NCBI GenBank assembly: GCA_017387685.1
Contig: JAFOEU010000002.1
Coordinates: forward strand, 1-64,000
Source: Clostridia bacterium
GTDB lineage: Bacteria; Bacillota; Clostridia; Oscillospirales; CAG-272
Reading direction: 5' to 3'
Length of the DNA: 64,000 nucleotides
The notes under the pieces are model-generated. The model ran no database searches, was not told the DNA's origin, and worked only from the letters and a program-made list of their open reading frames with translations. The translations under genes and the position numbers were made by a program. Positions 49,103 to 56,797 of this stretch are shown in pieces (within the stretch, counting starts at the first letter, position 1; each line of letters opens with the position of its first letter).

Positions 49103-49981
49103 TTATTCCTCTTTATCTTTCTTGTGAGGGGTGTTTCTGACGGAGGAGAGTGAGATGAGGAACGCAACAAACGATGCCACCGCTAAAAGACCGGATACGA
49201 CAAGCAGAGCCATCGTTATCTCCTCGCCGCCGGGGGCGTATGTTGATTCGACTGAGGGAGTTATGGATAAAGTAGGGGAATCTTTGTTTTCGCCTTTGAA
49301 ATAAAACTTGGTAGTTTCGGGACGGATGGTTTCGGGCATCGCGGTTTCCGTGGGAGGAGTGGGATTTTCAGCGGCAGAAGTAATTTCTTCGGCGGGAGGC
49401 GTATCGGATTCGGCGATGATCATCGTTTCCTCTATGGTATCACTCGGTGAAATCGCGGGACCTGCCGATGCGACGCTTGACTGCGGGACTGATTCGAGTG
49501 CTTCCGGCTGTTCTTCTTCGGTGAAGTCGGCGAGGGAGTCTGTTATTTCGGCTATCGATTCCGTTTCTATGGCATCAGCTTGAGTTTCACCCGCGGCAAA
49601 ATCGGGATCGGCGGGCAAAGGCGCACCTCCCTCGTTGCTCGGGTTCCACATCGGTAGCATTACGATTACAATTGTCAGTGAAAGGCAAATGAAGAAGCAA
49701 GCGGCGGCGAGAGCACTGCGACGGAAGATAAGAGCCTTCTTTTTAGATCTTCCCTCGGCTTTGACCGCTTTCATTATGCGAGAATGGAGACCGTCAGGCG
49801 CCGGCTCTCTGCTTGAGCGAAGAATAGCATATAATCTGCGTGCCGATTCGACCTCGCGGCGGCAGTCCTCACACTCGGCAATATGCGCCTCAAATTCGCG
49901 CATTTCCGCATCGGTCAGCTCGCCTTCAATATATTCATCCACCTGAAGGCGAAAATATTTGCAGGAATGAGTCTTTTCCAT
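49103..49981 (-). CDS. Anti-sigma factor with zf-HC2 domain
   Basis: 292 residues. The N-terminal zinc-finger anti-sigma domain has H33-x3-C37-x2-C40 (HIAECEDC). A membrane span lies at about 88-108 (ALAAACFFICLSLTIVIVML), followed by a long Ser/Thr/Glu/Pro extracytoplasmic segment and a second span near the C-terminus (MALLVVSGLLAVASFVAFLISL). It should hold the ECF sigma factor encoded just upstream at the membrane. An ECF-type promoter lies in the 78-bp gap between them. Confidence 0.88.
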   Translation of the reverse strand: MEKTHSCKYFRLQVDEYIEGELTDAEMREFEAHIAECEDCRREVESARRLYAILRSSREPAPDGLHSRIMKAVKAEGRSKKKALIFRRSALAAACFFICLSLTIVIVMLPMWNPSNEGGAPLPADPDFAAGETQADAIETESIAEITDSLADFTEEEQPEALESVPQSSVASAGPAISPSDTIEETMIIAESDTPPAEEITSAAENPTPPTETAMPETIRPETTKFYFKGENKDSPTLSITPSVESTYAPGGEEITMALLVVSGLLAVASFVAFLISLSSVRNTPHKKDKEE

Positions 49982-50018
49982 AGCCTTTTCCTTTCGTAGA
50001 TTTTGTGTTTCATATATA

Positions 50019-50045
50019 TAGACGTCAATTTTTTGAAAAAGTTCC
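50019..50045 (-). promoter_or_regulatory. ECF-type promoter before the anti-sigma gene
   Basis: Minus strand GGAAC (50045-50041), 16-nt spacer, CGTCTA (50024-50019), a good match to the GGAAC-N16-CGTC pattern of ECF sigma factors. It would drive the anti-sigma, MFS-like, membrane and small-protein genes. Confidence 0.65.
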
Positions 50046-50059
50046 GTGATTTTCGAAAA

Positions 50060-50644
50060 TTATAAAATGTTTTTTGAAAGAATTATTAGTCTGAGCCTTG
50101 CTCGTGCTCGGAAGAGCTTGGATTTGAGCGTGCCCTCTGCGATGCCGAGCATTGTTGAGATCTCCGAGTACGAAAGACCTTCAACGTCGCGCAGGATGAT
50201 AAGCTCGCGCGCCGCAGTCGGCAATTCCCCAATTGATTCACGCACGGCTTTCGCTTCTATATTTTGCAAATATGCAATATCGGGGCGGGACGATGAATCG
50301 GTATCTTCGATATCGACTTCAAATTCGCCGTCGGTGCCTTGAATGACCGTGTCGGCGTCCTCGCGCCTCGCATTCTTGCGTATGAGATCGAGCGCGAGGT
50401 TTCGGGCGGTCTTCAGTATGTATAATTTGAGTGAGCTTTCGATCTTAAGCTCGGCAAGCGACCGCCACAATCGCAGATACGTCTCCTGCGTAACGTCCTC
50501 GGCATCCTCTTTATTTTTCAAAAGCGACAGCGCGAGGTTGTAGACAGCGTTTTCAGTTGAAAGCACTATCTGCTCAAAGGCTCTGCCGTCGCCCTTTTTG
50601 GCAAGCAGAAACAGGTCTTCAAGCTTCATATTTGCATATTTCAA
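50060..50644 (-). CDS. ECF-type RNA polymerase sigma factor
   Basis: 194 residues. The TTG at 50644 is chosen as start because GGAGGTG lies 9 bases upstream; the next ATG at 50629 is 15 bases further and badly spaced. Region 2 is ENAVYNLALSLLKNKEDAEDVTQETYLRLW, region 4 is LPTAARELIILRDVEGLSYSEISTMLGIAEGTLKSKLFRARARLR (given here as two joined motifs). It follows dusB by 21 bp and precedes its zf-HC2 anti-sigma factor. Confidence 0.9.
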   Translation of the reverse strand: MKYANMKLEDLFLLAKKGDGRAFEQIVLSTENAVYNLALSLLKNKEDAEDVTQETYLRLWRSLAELKIESSLKLYILKTARNLALDLIRKNARREDADTVIQGTDGEFEVDIEDTDSSSRPDIAYLQNIEAKAVRESIGELPTAARELIILRDVEGLSYSEISTMLGIAEGTLKSKLFRARARLRLIILSKNIL

Positions 50645-50665
50645 GCGACGGCACCTCCTTTTGGG

Positions 50666-51682
50666 CTATTCTTCTTCGTTTGCCTCCGCAAACGCGCGGA
50701 CGAGCGATTCGTGCGCCTCCGCGTAAGTCATTGAGTTCATAAAATCAAATCTTGCGCGCGTTGCCCCGCGTATTCCGCGGAAATAATGCGACACCACGAC
50801 CTTTGCTTCGGCAAGTCCACGACGTTCCCCCTTGTGCTCGATCGCCATAGCTAAATGCCGCTCCGCAATCGCCTGCACCTCCTCATTTGAGGGATAAACG
50901 AAATCTTTTCCGTCAAGCGCGTCTGCAATCTGACCGAAGAGCCAGGGATTTCCCATCGCACCTCTTGCAAGTGCAAAGCCGTCGCATCCGGTCTCGGTCT
51001 TCATTTTCATTGCCTGCTTTGCGGAAAACAGATCGCCGTTGCCGATGACGGGGACTTTTACCGCGCTCTTGACCTCACCGATTATCGAAAGGTCAACGCC
51101 GGGGGAGTAAAATTGATCGCGCGTTCTGCCGTGAACGCATATCGCAACCGCACCCGCGCTTTCTGCGGCAAGTGCACATTCAACTGCATTCTTTGTTTCC
51201 TTGCTCCATCCCGCGCGGATCTTGACCGTAACGGGCAGAGAAGAGGCTTTGACAACTGCCTCGGTGATGCGGTGGATAAGCTCGGGATTTTTCATCAGCG
51301 CGCTTCCGTCACCGCTTTGGACTATTTTTTTGACGGGACAGCCCATATTAATGTCGATGGCATCGGGGCGCGCGCCTTCAAAGCCTCGGTATGCGCTGTT
51401 TGAGATGAGCCTTGCCGCCTCCGCCATAAATTCGGGCTCCGAGCCGAAGATCTGAACGGCTGTCGGTATCGCTCCGTCCTCAATGTTGCAAAGCTGTGCG
51501 GTTCTGACGGGTGCGCTCGGACGGGCATCCTGCTCGTAAACGATCGCCTTTGCCGAGACCATTTCGCTGACGGCGTATTCGCATCCGAACTCGCCCGAGA
51601 TACGGCGCATTGTCCTATCGGTCACTCCCGCCATCGGCGCGAGCTGAAGACCGTACCGCAGATCGGTATTTCCTATTTTCAT
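50666..51682 (-). CDS. dusB: tRNA-dihydrouridine synthase
   Basis: 338 residues. The FMN-binding TIM barrel has APMAGVTD at the N-terminus, DINMGCPVKKI with the catalytic Cys, VKIRAGW, and HGRTRDQFY and ARGAMGNPWLF at the phosphate-binding end. DusB reduces uridines in the tRNA D-loop. It overlaps the SGNH-hydrolase gene by 4 bp, so it is in the same transcript as that gene and the sigma factor. Confidence 0.94.
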   Translation of the reverse strand: MKIGNTDLRYGLQLAPMAGVTDRTMRRISGEFGCEYAVSEMVSAKAIVYEQDARPSAPVRTAQLCNIEDGAIPTAVQIFGSEPEFMAEAARLISNSAYRGFEGARPDAIDINMGCPVKKIVQSGDGSALMKNPELIHRITEAVVKASSLPVTVKIRAGWSKETKNAVECALAAESAGAVAICVHGRTRDQFYSPGVDLSIIGEVKSAVKVPVIGNGDLFSAKQAMKMKTETGCDGFALARGAMGNPWLFGQIADALDGKDFVYPSNEEVQAIAERHLAMAIEHKGERRGLAEAKVVVSHYFRGIRGATRARFDFMNSMTYAEAHESLVRAFAEANEEE

Positions 51683-52344
51683 TCCTTTTCGTTAAAAGCT
51701 ATGGTGGTGCGGCAAGCGATGGTATGGATCGCGGCCGCAGTCTTTTCGTCGATGCCGAGACGTGTGTGGGGTTCGTCGCCCTCGTTTACACGCAGAGCGC
51801 GGCGGCGTTCTGTGATAGCGTAGAAGATCGAAGCCGCGGCGAGATAAGAGCCCGTGGGAGTCACGTGGTTGCCATCCTCGCGGTAAAGCTCGGGCGCAGG
51901 ACGTCTGCGGAGCACGGTCTGCAGTACCTCACCCGCGGGAGCAACTCTGCCCTTCGTATATCTTGCAAGCTCGACGTTTGCTTCGGTAAGAGCCGGCTGT
52001 TCCTCCTTCTTTTTGCCCTTATTGGACCATACCATATAGAGAATGGGGGTAGCGTTGGTCTGCGAGATCCACTCGTCGTATATCTTCTTACCGCTGTCAA
52101 GGTAAGCTTCGCGATCAAAATTCGAAGCCTTACTCTGCAATACGATGTAGTCATAACCTCCGTAGAGAATATTGAAGCGGGTCTGCTTCTGCTCGTAGTG
52201 CCAATCAAGGCACTTGCCGCCCTGAGTCAACATCGTTATTTCGGCGTCCATTCCCGCCGCCGCAAAAATATCCTTTGCGATCTCGGGCATATCGTTATAA
52301 TAAGTGTGGCTGTTGCCGATGAAGAGAATTTTTATTTTTGACAT
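51679..52344 (-). CDS. SGNH/GDSL-type hydrolase
   Basis: 221 residues, no signal peptide. Block I is FIGNSHTYYND with nucleophile S12, and the catalytic pair is in DGNHVTP (D157, H160). This subgroup acts on acylated sugars or lipids inside the cell; the substrate is unknown. It is the first gene of the operon, with a good promoter 68 bp upstream. Confidence 0.84.
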   Translation of the reverse strand: MSKIKILFIGNSHTYYNDMPEIAKDIFAAAGMDAEITMLTQGGKCLDWHYEQKQTRFNILYGGYDYIVLQSKASNFDREAYLDSGKKIYDEWISQTNATPILYMVWSNKGKKKEEQPALTEANVELARYTKGRVAPAGEVLQTVLRRRPAPELYREDGNHVTPTGSYLAAASIFYAITERRRALRVNEGDEPHTRLGIDEKTAAAIHTIACRTTIAFNEKE

Positions 52345-52411
52345 CGTTTTATTTCCTTTGTTTGATTTATCAGTAGTTTTGGAGCATTTAAAGGCAATAA
52401 GTGCTATTAAT

Positions 52412-52440
52412 ATAATATCACATTATAGGCTTTAAGTCAA
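52412..52440 (-). promoter_or_regulatory. Promoter of the SGNH-dusB-sigma operon
   Basis: Minus strand TTGACT (52440-52435), 17-nt spacer, TATTAT (52417-52412). Confidence 0.72.
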
Positions 52441-52449
52441 GACGATAAG

Positions 52450-52482
52450 AAAAATTCCGCTCCTTATCGGAGCGGAATTTTT
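52450..52482. terminator. Terminator of the zinc-ribbon membrane gene
   Basis: 14-bp perfect stem AAAAATTCCGCTCC/GGAGCGGAATTTTT with a 5-nt loop; T-rich on either strand. Confidence 0.88.
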
Positions 52483-53053
52483 ATTTGACCGAGGGATCCC
52501 ACGGTAGATCGTTTTCGCAGAAGGAGCAGAAAGTAGTCCCGAGCGGATGGAGCGCACCGCAGATAGGGCAGATAACGCTTACGGGATCATACTTCTTTGC
52601 CGTGTCGTTACGCGGAAAACGGCAGGTGTATTTTGCGCCCTTTATATGATAAACTCTGTCGCCTTCACGGTAGGGGATGGCTTTGGAAAGCGCGCTTGAA
52701 AGCATTTCTTCGTGTGCAATAGTTGTGCCGTCGTCACATTCAACGGTCATTTCAACGAAAATTCTCGTTTCCATTCTCCGCTCAAACGCGCTGACCTTAT
52801 ATAATCTGACCGCCGCGTGGTAACGCAGAATTTTTCCCGTGAAGCTTTTGTCGGTGAAGTAATCCCACAGCCCCATAAAATAAAAGGTAATTGCCGCAAT
52901 AATGACGATTCCCGCAACTGACGCGGCGGGAGCAAAATGCGCCTCGAAGAAGCTGTGATAGCAAAAGGCGATGCAGCAAAGCACGGTGATGATAACCGTC
53001 CAGATCGCAAGACGCATCATATGCGGCTTTTTAACTTTCTCTTCAATAGTCAT
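52481..53053 (-). CDS. Membrane protein with C-terminal zinc ribbon
   Basis: 190 residues. Two membrane spans at about 14-34 and 43-61, then a soluble beta-rich domain (VEMTVECDDGTTI) and a C-terminal zinc ribbon with C162, C165, C176 and C179. Function unknown. It is monocistronic with its own consensus promoter and terminator. Confidence 0.78.
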   Translation of the reverse strand: MTIEEKVKKPHMMRLAIWTVIITVLCCIAFCYHSFFEAHFAPAASVAGIVIIAAITFYFMGLWDYFTDKSFTGKILRYHAAVRLYKVSAFERRMETRIFVEMTVECDDGTTIAHEEMLSSALSKAIPYREGDRVYHIKGAKYTCRFPRNDTAKKYDPVSVICPICGALHPLGTTFCSFCENDLPWDPSVK

Positions 53054-53088
53054 AATTGTAAATACCTTTCAAATGATTGGATGCTGAT

Positions 53089-53117
53089 ATTATATCACGG
53101 TTTTGATCGCTTGTCAA
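53089..53117 (-). promoter_or_regulatory. Promoter of the zinc-ribbon membrane gene
   Basis: Minus strand TTGACA (53117-53112), 17-nt spacer, TATAAT (53094-53089). Confidence 0.85.
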
Positions 53118-53200
53118 TAGCATTTTGGCAAATTTTATGAACATTTCGGTGGAAATTTAAGATTTTTTGAATAAATCGCAAAAAAAGTTGAATTTATCTA

Positions 53201-53228
53201 TTGACATTTTCAAAAAAAATGGTATAAT
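53201..53228 (+). promoter_or_regulatory. Promoter of the third sigma factor gene
   Basis: TTGACA (53201-53206), 16-nt spacer, TATAAT (53223-53228). Confidence 0.82.
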
Positions 53229-53284
53229 GTGTATAAGCGAATTTATGCATATTGATCAAGTGACATTTTTTCGCGGAGGTATAC

Positions 53285-53881
53285 GTGGCGCATTATTCCG
53301 ATTCCGAAAAAGAGAAGAGCCTCATGTCCGCATCTCACACAGGCTTGTTGCTTCTTGCCAAGGAAGGGGATGGGGAGGCTTTCGTGCGGCTTACCGAGGA
53401 ATATAAGCCTATGCTTGATTCTGCGGTTGCATCATACAGGGACGGTCTCTGCGATCAGGATATCGAGGAGCTTCATCAGGAGGCGCTTCTTGCCTTTCAT
53501 CGCGCTGTTCAGAGCTATGAGCTTCTTTACGGAAACGTAAGCTTTGGACTTTATGCCAAGATCTGCGTGAGCAAGGCGCTCGTGTCTGCTCTGCGTCAGC
53601 TTAAAAAGTATGCCGGTGTGGTCGTCATTCCGCTTGACGAGATTGAGCCCTCCGAGCTTACCGTAAGCGATCCCGCCTCCTCCGTTATCGAGCGGGAAAG
53701 CGCAGCAGAGCTTCGCGCCTTTATCAGAGAGAATTTGTCGAAGTACGAAAATTCGGTTTGGTGGATGCATTATTCGGGAATGAGCATCGAGGAGATCGCG
53801 GAAAGCCTCGGCTCGACCAAAAAATCTGTAAGCAACGCGTTGGCGCGCATCAAGCGCAAGCTGCGTTCATTATTATCATAG
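53285..53881 (+). CDS. Sigma-70-family RNA polymerase sigma factor
   Basis: 198 residues from a GTG at 53285, 5-6 bases after GGAGG. The N-terminus is short and polar, followed by region 2 (FVRLTEEYKPMLDSAVASY...EELHQEALLAFHRAV) and region 4 (YSGMSIEEIAESLGSTKKSVSNALARIKRKLRSLL). Region 3 is absent or rudimentary. It resembles SigH-like/ECF factors found alone in Clostridia. No anti-sigma gene is adjacent; the next gene is a zinc-ribbon protein. Confidence 0.85.
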   Translation: MAHYSDSEKEKSLMSASHTGLLLLAKEGDGEAFVRLTEEYKPMLDSAVASYRDGLCDQDIEELHQEALLAFHRAVQSYELLYGNVSFGLYAKICVSKALVSALRQLKKYAGVVVIPLDEIEPSELTVSDPASSVIERESAAELRAFIRENLSKYENSVWWMHYSGMSIEEIAESLGSTKKSVSNALARIKRKLRSLLS

Positions 53882-53982
53882 TAACCGTATGCTCGAATAG
53901 CTTAAAAAGAGCGTTGTAACAACAAAGGTGGCGGTGTGAGTCCGCCGACGGGCATTAATACATATTTTTCATGAGGTAGAAC

Positions 53983-54315
53983 ATGTACGAAGAACTCAAG
54001 GTCGAAGGTACCGAAATCGAAGAAACCGCAGCAGTAGAATACGCTGACGAAACTCTCGTTTGCGTTGAGTGTGGCAACGAGTTTGTTTTCACCGCTGGCG
54101 AGCAGGCTTTCTATGCTGAGAAGGGCTACACCAACAAGCCCAAGAGATGCAAGAACTGCCGCGACGCTAAGAAGAACGCAAACCGTCCCGCAAGACAGTA
54201 TTTCTATGCTACCTGCAGCGAGTGCGGTGCTGAGGCTAAGCTCACTTTTGAGCCCTCGAGCGACAAGCCCGTTTATTGCAGCGCTTGCTTCGAAAAGAGA
54301 AGAAGACCCCAGTAA
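53983..54315 (+). CDS. Small double zinc-ribbon protein
   Basis: 110 residues with two Cys4 sites: CVECGNEF...CKNC (probable zinc-ribbon, residues about 26-62) and CSECGAEAKL...CSAC (about 78-102). Acidic N-terminus and basic RRRPQ end. Such CxxC-zinc-ribbon proteins are frequent in Clostridia and of unknown role, possibly in transcription or translation. It lies 101 bp after the sigma gene in the same direction. Confidence 0.8.
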   Translation: MYEELKVEGTEIEETAAVEYADETLVCVECGNEFVFTAGEQAFYAEKGYTNKPKRCKNCRDAKKNANRPARQYFYATCSECGAEAKLTFEPSSDKPVYCSACFEKRRRPQ

Positions 54316-54330
54316 TCGGTCTCCTCTTTT

Positions 54331-54379
54331 AAGACGCCATATAGCCCCGTTAAAGCACGGGGCTTATGGTGTTTTATTT
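54331..54379 (+). terminator. Terminator of the zinc-ribbon gene
   Basis: Long stem around GCCCCGT/ACGGGGC with one bulge (54331-54374), followed by TTTTATTT. Confidence 0.78.
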
Positions 54380-54393
54380 AACGATTTTTTATG

Positions 54394-54415
54394 AAACGGC
54401 GAAAGCCGTTTTTTC
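54394..54415 (+). terminator. Second tandem terminator
   Basis: AAACGGC-GAAA-GCCGTTT, followed by TTTCTTTTT. It insulates the cotJ operon from upstream transcription. Confidence 0.78.
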
Positions 54416-54429
54416 TTTTTCGACTTTTT

Positions 54430-54458
54430 GTGACATTTTTTCCTTCCTTGCATAAAAT
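54430..54458 (+). promoter_or_regulatory. Sigma-E-like promoter of cotJABC
   Basis: GTGACATT (54430-54437), 13-nt spacer, CATAAAAT (54451-54458), similar to the sigma-E pattern (ATATT at -35, CATAxxxT at -10). The Bacillus cotJ operon is known to be sigma-E dependent. No good sigma-A site is seen. Confidence 0.55.
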
Positions 54459-54493
54459 GGTATTGAGAACGAAAGAAAGGAAGGATGATATTA

Positions 54494-54832
54494 ATGAATA
54501 AATACAGTTTTGAGCGAGCGGGCTTTGAGGTCAACCGCGGCGGATACACAAGCGTGCCGCGTTGCGGATGCGAATCGAACTCGCGACGGAACGAAGAAAT
54601 AAAGGGAAGCTACGGTGAGGCGCTCAATCGCCGCGCGGGTGAATCCTCTTCCGGTTGCAGATGCAAAACGGGCGGCTACGGCGTCACCGACCGCCCCGTA
54701 GGAAGCGTTTACGCTCCCATTCAGGCTTTTGAAAGGCTTTACGATCACCCGCGGGCGCTTTCCAGAGGTACCTTGTTCTCGGATCTCGATCTCCCGCTTG
54801 AGGTTGGCAAGGGAGGCAGATGCAATGGATAA
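54494..54832 (+). CDS. cotJA: Spore coat-associated protein CotJA
   Basis: 112 residues from ATG 54494, which has AGGAAGG at proper distance; the ATG at 54485 is too close to it. The C-terminal 40 residues carry the CotJA pattern (YAPIQAFERLYDHPRALSRGTLFSDLDLPL). The N-terminal 65 residues are a Gly/Ser/Arg/Cys-rich extension not present in Bacillus CotJA. It is the first gene of the cotJ operon, made in the mother cell and placed in the coat. Confidence 0.85.
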   Translation: MNKYSFERAGFEVNRGGYTSVPRCGCESNSRRNEEIKGSYGEALNRRAGESSSGCRCKTGGYGVTDRPVGSVYAPIQAFERLYDHPRALSRGTLFSDLDLPLEVGKGGRCNG

Positions 54833-55112
54833 GTTCAATCCCGCAATGTCGCAGGGCTGCTCCTGCGAGCGAAATGATGATCTGCTGACACAGCTCAGAC
54901 AGATGGATTTCGCGATCGTCGAGGTTACGCTTTATCTTGACGTATACCCCGATTGCTGCGAAGCGAAGGAATATCTCGAAACAATGAGAGCGAAGCGCGC
55001 AAAGGTTGCGGCTGAGTACGAGTCGAAGCACGGTATGCTGACTATGTACGGAGTCTGCGGCGAGTCAAGCGACAAGTGCGCGCACTGGCCCTGGCACTAC
55101 GAGGCAAACTGA
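54825..55112 (+). CDS. cotJB: Spore coat protein CotJB
   Basis: 95 residues from ATG 54825, which overlaps the cotJA stop by 8 bp and follows GGGAGGCAG. Core pattern: LLTQLRQMDFAIVEVTLYLDVYPDCCEAKEYL (given in part), then CAHWPWHYEAN, as in CotJB (PWPWE end). Partner of CotJA and CotJC in the coat. Confidence 0.88.
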   Translation: MDKFNPAMSQGCSCERNDDLLTQLRQMDFAIVEVTLYLDVYPDCCEAKEYLETMRAKRAKVAAEYESKHGMLTMYGVCGESSDKCAHWPWHYEAN

Positions 55113-55124
55113 GGAGGGAATATT

Positions 55125-55730
55125 ATGTGGATATATGAGAAGAAACTGCAGTACCCCGTAAAGATCAAAAATCCCAATCCGAAGCTTGCGGCGGCTATGA
55201 TCAGTCAGCTCGGCGGCCCCGATGGTGAGCTGGCAGCATCTATGCGCTATCTGCATCAGCGCTACGGTATGCCTTACAATGAAGTTGTTGGAATATTAAC
55301 AGACGTTGGTACGGAAGAACTCGCACACCTCGAGATGATCGCGGCGATCATTTATCAGCTTACGCGGAACATTTCGATCGAGAATATCAAGGGCACGATG
55401 TTTGAGCCATACTACGTTGACCACACCACGGGAATGTACCCGATCGCGGCGTCGGGCGTGCCGTTTGATATGAAATACGTTGGAGTCAAGGGCGATCCCT
55501 TGGCTGACCTCGCCGAGTCGCAGGCAGCGGAGCAGAAGGCGCGCGTGACCTACGATAACCTCATCCGCCTCTCCGACGACCCCGACGTCACCGATCCCCT
55601 CCGCTTCCTCCGCGAACGCGAGATCGTGCATTTCCAAAGATTCGGAGACGCTATGAGAGTAGTGCAGGATAAACTCGACGGCAAGAATTTCTACGCATTC
55701 AATCCCGCGTTTGACAAAAAGACAAGATAA
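55125..55730 (+). CDS. cotJC: Spore coat protein CotJC, manganese catalase-like
   Basis: 201 residues of the manganese catalase fold. Metal-ligand segments are visible: GGPDGELAASMRYLHQR, DVGTEELAHLEMI (the ExxH ligand pair), and REREIVHFQRFG with a second Glu/His pair. In Bacillus and Clostridium it is a coat-associated pseudo- or true catalase. It is 12 bp after cotJB, with GGAGGG as ribosome-binding site, and followed by a hairpin terminator. Confidence 0.93.
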   Translation: MWIYEKKLQYPVKIKNPNPKLAAAMISQLGGPDGELAASMRYLHQRYGMPYNEVVGILTDVGTEELAHLEMIAAIIYQLTRNISIENIKGTMFEPYYVDHTTGMYPIAASGVPFDMKYVGVKGDPLADLAESQAAEQKARVTYDNLIRLSDDPDVTDPLRFLREREIVHFQRFGDAMRVVQDKLDGKNFYAFNPAFDKKTR

Positions 55731-55736
55731 TAAAAC

Positions 55737-55765
55737 GGACGGCTTGAATTTCGAGCCGTCCTATT
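55737..55765 (+). terminator. Terminator of cotJABC
   Basis: GGACGGCT (55737-55744) pairs with AGCCGTCC (55754-55761), 9-nt loop, weak T-tract (TATTT). Confidence 0.7.
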
Positions 55766-55792
55766 TACATTGTTCCGCTTTTATGCTATAAT
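55764..55792 (+). promoter_or_regulatory. Promoter of the 161-residue hypothetical gene
   Basis: TTTACA (55764-55769), 17-nt spacer, TATAAT (55787-55792) with an extended TGC. Confidence 0.75.
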
Positions 55793-55826
55793 TATTTCGA
55801 TACCGAATAGTAAGGAGTTTTTTGAA

Positions 55827-56312
55827 ATGTCAACCGATAACAGAAAAATATTCGATCACGAAGTTGATAAGCTTCTGAAAGAAGCAGAAGAAAAGATTCC
55901 AGATACCGAGTTGCCCGATTTGCCGTACTTGAAGGAAGCCCCCGACGTTCATGATTGGTATACGTTTGAGCATGAAATCTGGGATATCGGCGAAGAAATC
56001 CGGCAGTTGACTGTCCAAAACAAAAAGAAATTCAACGAAGAGCAAATAGGCAGAATAATCGGTATTTGCCTTGATAAAAGAGTCAAAAGAGGAAGACAGA
56101 GCTTTTTTATGCTTTTGGGAAAGAAGTCTTATAACGGCTATTCCGGCGCGCTGATTCCTCTGCTGTGCGACGATGATGTGGACGGTCATGTAATCTACAC
56201 CCTGTATAAAATGCAAGCGGGGCAGTATGTTGAGCAGATCAAACCTTTTGCCGAGCATAAGAGGACTTGGATAAGAAACGAGGCAAAACGGTGTATTCAA
56301 AAATTCGGATGA
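55827..56312 (+). CDS. Hypothetical helical-repeat protein
   Basis: 161 residues from ATG 55827 (AAGGAG 10 bases upstream). Acidic, soluble. The first 70 residues are Glu/Lys-rich; the second half has paired amphipathic helices (SYNGYSGALIPLLCDDDVDGHVIYTLYKM, shortened here) like HEAT-type repeats. The family was not recognised. The phosphatase gene follows after 31 bp and is probably co-transcribed. Confidence 0.72.
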   Translation: MSTDNRKIFDHEVDKLLKEAEEKIPDTELPDLPYLKEAPDVHDWYTFEHEIWDIGEEIRQLTVQNKKKFNEEQIGRIIGICLDKRVKRGRQSFFMLLGKKSYNGYSGALIPLLCDDDVDGHVIYTLYKMQAGQYVEQIKPFAEHKRTWIRNEAKRCIQKFG

Positions 56313-56343
56313 AATTGCAAAACCATTTGGAAAGGATCGAGCA

Positions 56344-56763
56344 ATGAGATTTTATGTATATTCTCGCCAAAAGGCGAAGAGAGAGTCGTATCGGATAAAT
56401 GAATCGACTTTGATAATTTCAATTACCGATCCCGGACTTGCTCCCAATGTTTTCGCGCGAAACAGCAATATTATAGGTCTTTGCAGGCTTCAATTCGATG
56501 ATGTGACTGAAGAAAACGCGCGACCCGAGGACGTGTTGATGTCGGAGTCGGATGCTTTGAAGATAAAGGATTACGTGTTGAGATACAAGGACAGAGTGGA
56601 GTGTATCATCGTTCATTGTGAGGTCGGTATTTCACGCTCTGCGGGCGTAATGGCGGCTATACAAAAATATCTGCTCGGCGATGATTCGGCTATATTCAAT
56701 AACTCTGCTTTTTCTCCGAATATGTATTGTTATCGGATGATGCTTGATGCATTTGAAATATAA
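56344..56763 (+). CDS. Dual-specificity/tyrosine phosphatase-like protein
   Basis: 139 residues. The signature HCEVGISRSAG contains the catalytic C92 and phosphate-binding R98 (HCx5R). An upstream Asp in the FDDVTEE loop could be the general acid. Small cytosolic PTP folds of this type occur in both bacteria and phages. The ATG has GGA upstream. Its partner is likely the preceding hypothetical gene. The substrate is not known. Confidence 0.84.
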   Translation: MRFYVYSRQKAKRESYRINESTLIISITDPGLAPNVFARNSNIIGLCRLQFDDVTEENARPEDVLMSESDALKIKDYVLRYKDRVECIIVHCEVGISRSAGVMAAIQKYLLGDDSAIFNNSAFSPNMYCYRMMLDAFEI

Positions 56764-56796
56764 AACGGGAGCTTCCGCAATGAAGCTCCCGTTTTT
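56762..56796. terminator. Bidirectional terminator
   Basis: 14-bp stem AAAACGGGAGCTTC/GAAGCTCCCGTTTT, CGCAAT loop, between convergent genes; T5 on the plus strand. Confidence 0.87.
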
Positions 56797-56797
56797 A

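Noticed and set aside
53882..53982. Possible structured leader before the double zinc-ribbon gene
   Set aside because: Only a short GGCGG/CCGCC hairpin is visible; no known riboswitch or regulatory motif could be recognised.
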